A stretch of DNA of 64,000 nt, taken from positions 13,664,501-13,728,500 of the forward strand of contig NC_088356.1 in assembly GCF_036884655.1 (NCBI RefSeq), read 5' to 3'. Below are positions 60,277 through 64,000 of the stretch, piece by piece. The position numbers and the translations under genes are program-made. The notes under the pieces were generated by a model. The model saw nothing but the letters and a program-made list of their open reading frames with translations. It searched no databases and was not told the DNA's origin. How positions within the stretch are numbered: position 1 is the stretch's first letter; every line of letters starts with the position of its first letter. This DNA comes from Musa acuminata AAA Group. Lineage: Eukaryota > Streptophyta > Magnoliopsida > Zingiberales > Musaceae.

Positions 60277-61047
60277 TTATTTAATAAACTTATTAAGATT
60301 TAGTGTTCGAAGTTCAAGTTCATCATTGTCCTCATCACTTGAGTCATCGCTCAAGTGGTATTCATTTGTCCGAAGTTCCAAATCCTTCCTGTTCTTTGGA
60401 AAGTGATTTTGTTCATCATGTTCATCATGTGCATTGTGCACCATTTCATATGTCATCAAAGAACCAATTAGTTCTTCAAGTGGTAAGTTGTTTAAGTTTT
60501 TAGCTTCTTGTATTGTAGTTACTTTTGAATCCCACTTCTTAGAAAGAGAACGCAAAATCTTATTTACGAGTTCAAAATCCGAAAAACATTTTCCAAGAGC
60601 TCTTAAACTATTGACGACATCCGTGAAACGGGTGTATATGTCGCCTATAGTCTCGCTTGGTTGCATTCGAAAAAGCTCAAAATCATGCAATAAAATGTTA
60701 ACTTTCGAGTCTTTGACTCTATTAGTTCCCTCGTGCGTGATTTCAAGTGTTCGCCAAATGTCAAAAGTTGTTTCGCACGTAGAAATCCGATTGAACTCAT
60801 TTTTGTCCAAAGCGCAAAATAAGGCATTCATAGCCTTTGCGTTTAAAGAAAAATACTTCTCCAAATCTGACCATTCGTTCATCGGTTTAGAGGGAAGTTG
60901 AAAATTGTTTACAACGATATTCCATAAATCCAAATTCATAGAAATAAAAAAAATTCTCATTCGAGTTTTCCAAAAAGTGTAGTCCAATCCTTTAAACAAC
61001 GGTGGACGAAAGACCGATAAGCCCTCTTGAAAGCCATGAAGAGCCAT
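60277..61047 (-). CDS. Capsid-type Gag of element H, zinc-knuckle-less (256 aa)
   Basis: A complete minus-strand ORF starting at the ATG 36 bases after the primer binding site. N-terminus GFQEGLSVFRPPLFKG, then YTFWKTRMRIFFISMNLDLW. The UBN2-type capsid region spans residues ~40-190 (NALFCALDKNEFNRIS, THEGTNRVKDSK, IYTRFTDVVNSLRALGK, VNKILRSLSKKWDSKV), and an acidic tail DDSSDEDNDE follows. It is closely similar to K's gag over its whole length, and it is the most intact ORF in the window. It would form particles only with enzymes supplied by another element (inference). Confidence 0.87.
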   Translation of the reverse strand: MALHGFQEGLSVFRPPLFKGLDYTFWKTRMRIFFISMNLDLWNIVVNNFQLPSKPMNEWSDLEKYFSLNAKAMNALFCALDKNEFNRISTCETTFDIWRTLEITHEGTNRVKDSKVNILLHDFELFRMQPSETIGDIYTRFTDVVNSLRALGKCFSDFELVNKILRSLSKKWDSKVTTIQEAKNLNNLPLEELIGSLMTYEMVHNAHDEHDEQNHFPKNRKDLELRTNEYHLSDDSSDEDNDELELRTLNLNKFIK

Positions 61048-61083
61048 TTCTCAAGAGTGTCAATCCGAAATGAGAAATACCAG

Positions 61084-61095
61084 GCTCTGATACCA
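61084..61095 (-). promoter_or_regulatory. Primer binding site of element H
   Basis: Exact complement of TGGTATCAGAGC, two bases from the LTR. Confidence 0.9.
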
Positions 61096-61097
61096 AT

Positions 61098-63144
61098 TGT
61101 TAGGATCAAGAGCACTAAGAGGGGGGGGGGGTGAATTAGTGCAGTGGAAATCTTTCGACGATACAAAAAAGTTCGAACGATAAAAAGCGATTTCGGTGTG
61201 AAAGCTGATTCTAAGATTACTTTAACTTAAGATCAAGCGAGATGACGTTAAAGTCAATCAATGAAGGTAGTTTGCAGTTATGATGAAAACCAGAATATAA
61301 GCGCAAACTGAATTATGACGTTCATACGAAGAAACTGATTTATATCTAAATGTTGATTCGTAAATCACTTGATTAGGCGAGATGCAGCTTAAGCAAGGAT
61401 ATAAAGGCAGTTTGCATTTAAGATAGAAATCAAAACGTAAATGTAAACTGAAATATGATGATCGTACGAAAAAAAAGATTTACGTCTAAACGCTGATTCG
61501 GAAAGTGCAAAGCTTGAAACCTGATCGTATATGCGTAGAAAGCAGTAAGCTTTAGAGGAGGTTTGCAGTAAAGATAATATGCTCAAAGTAAATACAAACC
61601 GAGATTTAGAGTGGTTCAGTCAATCTTGACCTACTCCACTTTTAGCTTCCTCCACCGACGAGGTCACCAACGTCAACTAGAGGCCTTCCTTCAATAGGCG
61701 AAGGCCAACCACCCTTTTACAGTTTCCCTCCTTTTGACGGGCTTAGGAGACAACCCTTACAGAATTTTCTCTCCTCTCTTTACAACTCAGAACTTGGAAG
61801 AACAGAGGGAGAAGAACTTTTGGCCTTTACAACAATTTTGAGCTCTAAGAATCACAGAAAAGGATCAAGATTTTGGTGTGTATTCTGTGCTCTATCAGTG
61901 CTGAATGGGTGGGGTATTTATAGGCCCCAACCCAGTTCAAATTTGGAGCTCAAAACTGTCAATTCCTGGAATTTCGGGATCAAGCGGTTGCACCTCCTGA
62001 CTGGAGCGGTTGCACCGCCTGACAAAGCTCGAAGACTGAGCCTCTGGGCGGTGCTACCTTTGTTAGGGGCGGTTGCACCTCTTGCCAGAGCTCGAAGACC
62101 GAGCTCAGGCGGTGCCACCGCCTGACTGAGGCGGTTGCACCTCCTGCCAGAGCTCGATGACCGAGGTCAGGCGGTGCTACCTCCTATCAAGGGAGGTTGC
62201 ACCGCCTAGTCTCGCTCGGAGACTGAGCCCAGGCGGTGCCACCTCCTGGCTGGGGCGGTTGCACCGGCCAGTCTCGCTCGGAGACTTAGCCCAGGCGGTG
62301 CCACCTCCTGGCTGGGGCGGTTGCACCTCCCAGCAGAAATCAGGGTCCGAATGGGTTGATCCATTCGGCCCAATTTGGGTTTTTTAAGGGCCCAATTGCC
62401 CCAAGATTAAGTTAATGGGATCACCTCCCATTCATTTACTACAGCTAACTACGATATTCCCTAAGACATTTACTGCAGCTTGCTCCGGTGCGTCAATCGC
62501 TTCTTCCGGCGAGCTTCTGGCGAACTTCCGTCGATCATCCGATGAACCCTCGGTGATGCTCCTGCGGACTTCCGACAAACTCCTGAACTTGCGACGATCC
62601 ACTTGGCGAGTTCCGACGAGCTTCTTTGGCAAGCTCATGGACTTCTCGGATTTGTTCCCGCAGAACCTTCGACGACTGTCCGAACTTCCGTCGAACTCTC
62701 GAACTCCCAACGTGATCATTGTCTTGACTCCGGCGCAACTCCTGCTGCATGTCTTTCTTCCATCGTAGTTAATCCTGCACACTTAAGACAAAACTTCGAT
62801 TGAGACAATTAATCCTAAGCAATTAACCAAGTTGTCTGGCATGTCATTGGTCCCTCGACGCTTCGTCCGATTCTTCGGCGCATTGTCCTCTCCTGCAGCC
62901 TATTGCCCAATCGGCCAATTGACTCCACAACTCCGATATCCTTGGCACAATACCCGCTCTTCTGTCGATACGTCGACCGATCCACCGGTCCGACGTCCAA
63001 TCTTCTGACATGTTCCTCCGGCACAACGTGATTTTCCAGCTTTAATTGTCTCATCCTGATCGAAGCATCCTGCGTCACTCAAAACGCAGATTAAATCATA
63101 AACATATATCAAGTAGTTTCATCATCAAAATACGAGATTCAACA
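61098..63144 (-). repeat. 5' LTR of element H
   Basis: 2047 bp, TGTTAGGATCAAG to GATTCAACA. Minus-strand TATA box 61,915-61,922; dyad array 61,985-62,330. About 33 bases present in the 3' LTR are deleted near 62,960. The segment around 62,433-62,460 also differs. Confidence 0.92.
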
Positions 63145-64000
63145 TATTGGACGTAGGGCCGGCGGATTGGTCGATGTATCGACAGAAGGCTTCGGGCCAT
63201 GGATTCGGGCATCAAGCTAAAAAGTGCGGATATTGCGCCAAGGATATTAGAGTTGCGGAGTCAACTGACCGATTGGGCAATAGGCTGCAAGAGAGAACGA
63301 TGCGCCGATGAATTGGATGAAGCATCAAGGGACTAATAACATGCCGGACAACATGATTAATGCTTAGTATTAATTATCTGGATCGAAGTATATTTTTACA
63401 TGTGCAGGATTAACTATGATAGCAAGGCATGAAGCAAAATGAAGTTCTGGAGTCAAGGACACGACTTCGTTGGGAGTTCGAGAGTTCGTCGGAAATCCGG
63501 ATGTTCGTCAAAAGTTCTGGCGGAACCAGCCGAGAAGTCTTGGAGCTTGCTAGAGAAGCTCATCGAAACTCGCCAAGAAGATCATCGTGAAGTCCAAGAG
63601 CTTATCGGGTGTCCACCGGAACATTGTCGAGAGATCGTCGGAAGTTTGCCGGAAGTTCGTCGAAAGCTCACCGGAAGAATAGACATAGGGACTTGTTTAG
63701 CATAGCAAATGTCTTAGGATTTTGTAGTTAGCATGTAATTGGGCTTAGATTTGGGCCAACCCAATTAAGGGCGAGCTTGGCCCATGTAAGAACTGTGTTG
63801 GGCACAATAAGAGGCCCAAACAATGCCCAAAGAAGTCTCACCATCGTGACACAATCTTCGAGACTATGTCAGGCGGTGGTACTGTCAGTCTGGGCGATTG
63901 TACTACCCCTGGTAGGGTGCCAGTGGTGGTACCGCCCAACACCGCCCCCCAAGCGGTGGTACCGCCAGACTTGGGCGGTGGTACCGTCAAACCTGGGCGG
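63145..64000 (+). repeat. SIRE LTR I, second part (runs past window end)
   Basis: Resumes after the TATTG duplication with GACGTAGGGCCGG, matching the K LTR downstream of position ~160. The window ends in its dyad array (63,870-64,000), which here uses GGCGGTGGTACCGCC-type cores. Confidence 0.82.

Larger units (their letters stand above)
55206..63144 (-). mobile_element. Element H: gag-only non-autonomous SIRE-lineage retrotransposon
   Basis: A complete minus-strand element of 7939 bp with perfect TSD TATTG (55,201-55,205 and 63,145-63,149). 5' LTR 61,098-63,144, primer binding site, gag (60,277-61,047), ~3-kb non-coding tract, polypurine tract, 3' LTR 55,206-57,289. It lacks pol and the gag zinc knuckle, exactly as K. 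Its LTRs differ by indels, including ~33 bases near 62,960, so it is older or more rearranged than K. Confidence 0.93.

Noticed and set aside
1..64000. Host protein-coding genes
   Set aside because: Every protein-like block found belongs to gag or pol of a retrotransposon; the remaining ORFs are shadows or repeats.

Overview
The window is plant nuclear DNA made entirely of nested LTR retrotransposons. I found no host gene, tRNA, rRNA or CRISPR array. Sequence supporting a flowering plant includes Ty1/copia elements of the SIRE/Maximus type, Angela/TAR-like copia elements and chromoviruses, all with LTRs, initiator-Met-tRNA primer binding sites, polypurine tracts and 5-bp target-site duplications (TSDs). 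A large-genome monocot is plausible (the Zingiberales would fit), but this is a guess from overall character.

Left part (1-9,664): SIRE element A (minus strand, 3' LTR cut by the window start, gag only) sits in the pol of a second minus-strand SIRE element, B. B sits in the LTR of a plus-strand Angela/TAR-like copia element, D.

Middle (9,665-39,575): D's LTR is a scaffold interrupted four times. The insertions are B; SIRE element C (9,984-30,043, TSD ATAAT); a minus-strand SIRE solo LTR (30,073-31,716, TSD TGAGG); and a decayed chromovirus M (34,073-39,561, TSD TAGAT). C's own 5' LTR was split by element K (10,340-21,376, TSD ATTGA), a pol-less gag element. K's 3' LTR was in turn split by a solo LTR, L (16,882-19,074, TSD GTCAG).

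Right part (39,576-64,000): a degenerate plus-strand SIRE element F resumes after D. F is interrupted by minus-strand copia element E, which abuts a chromovirus fragment J. J is interrupted by minus-strand SIRE element G, G by a plus-strand SIRE LTR I, and I by the complete gag-only element H (55,206-63,144, TSD TATTG). This reads as a chain six elements deep; the E/J junction is inferred.

Functionally, C carries a nearly readable gag-pol (four in-frame stops and one frameshift). K and H carry only a capsid-type gag that lacks both the CCHC zinc knuckle and all of pol, so they would depend on proteins from a relative such as C. The main points of interest are this gag-only family, minisatellites and dyad arrays inside the LTRs, a large inverted repeat built in G's LTR, repeated polypurine-like motifs upstream of the 3' LTRs, and two antiparallel insertions at almost the same position of homologous LTRs.
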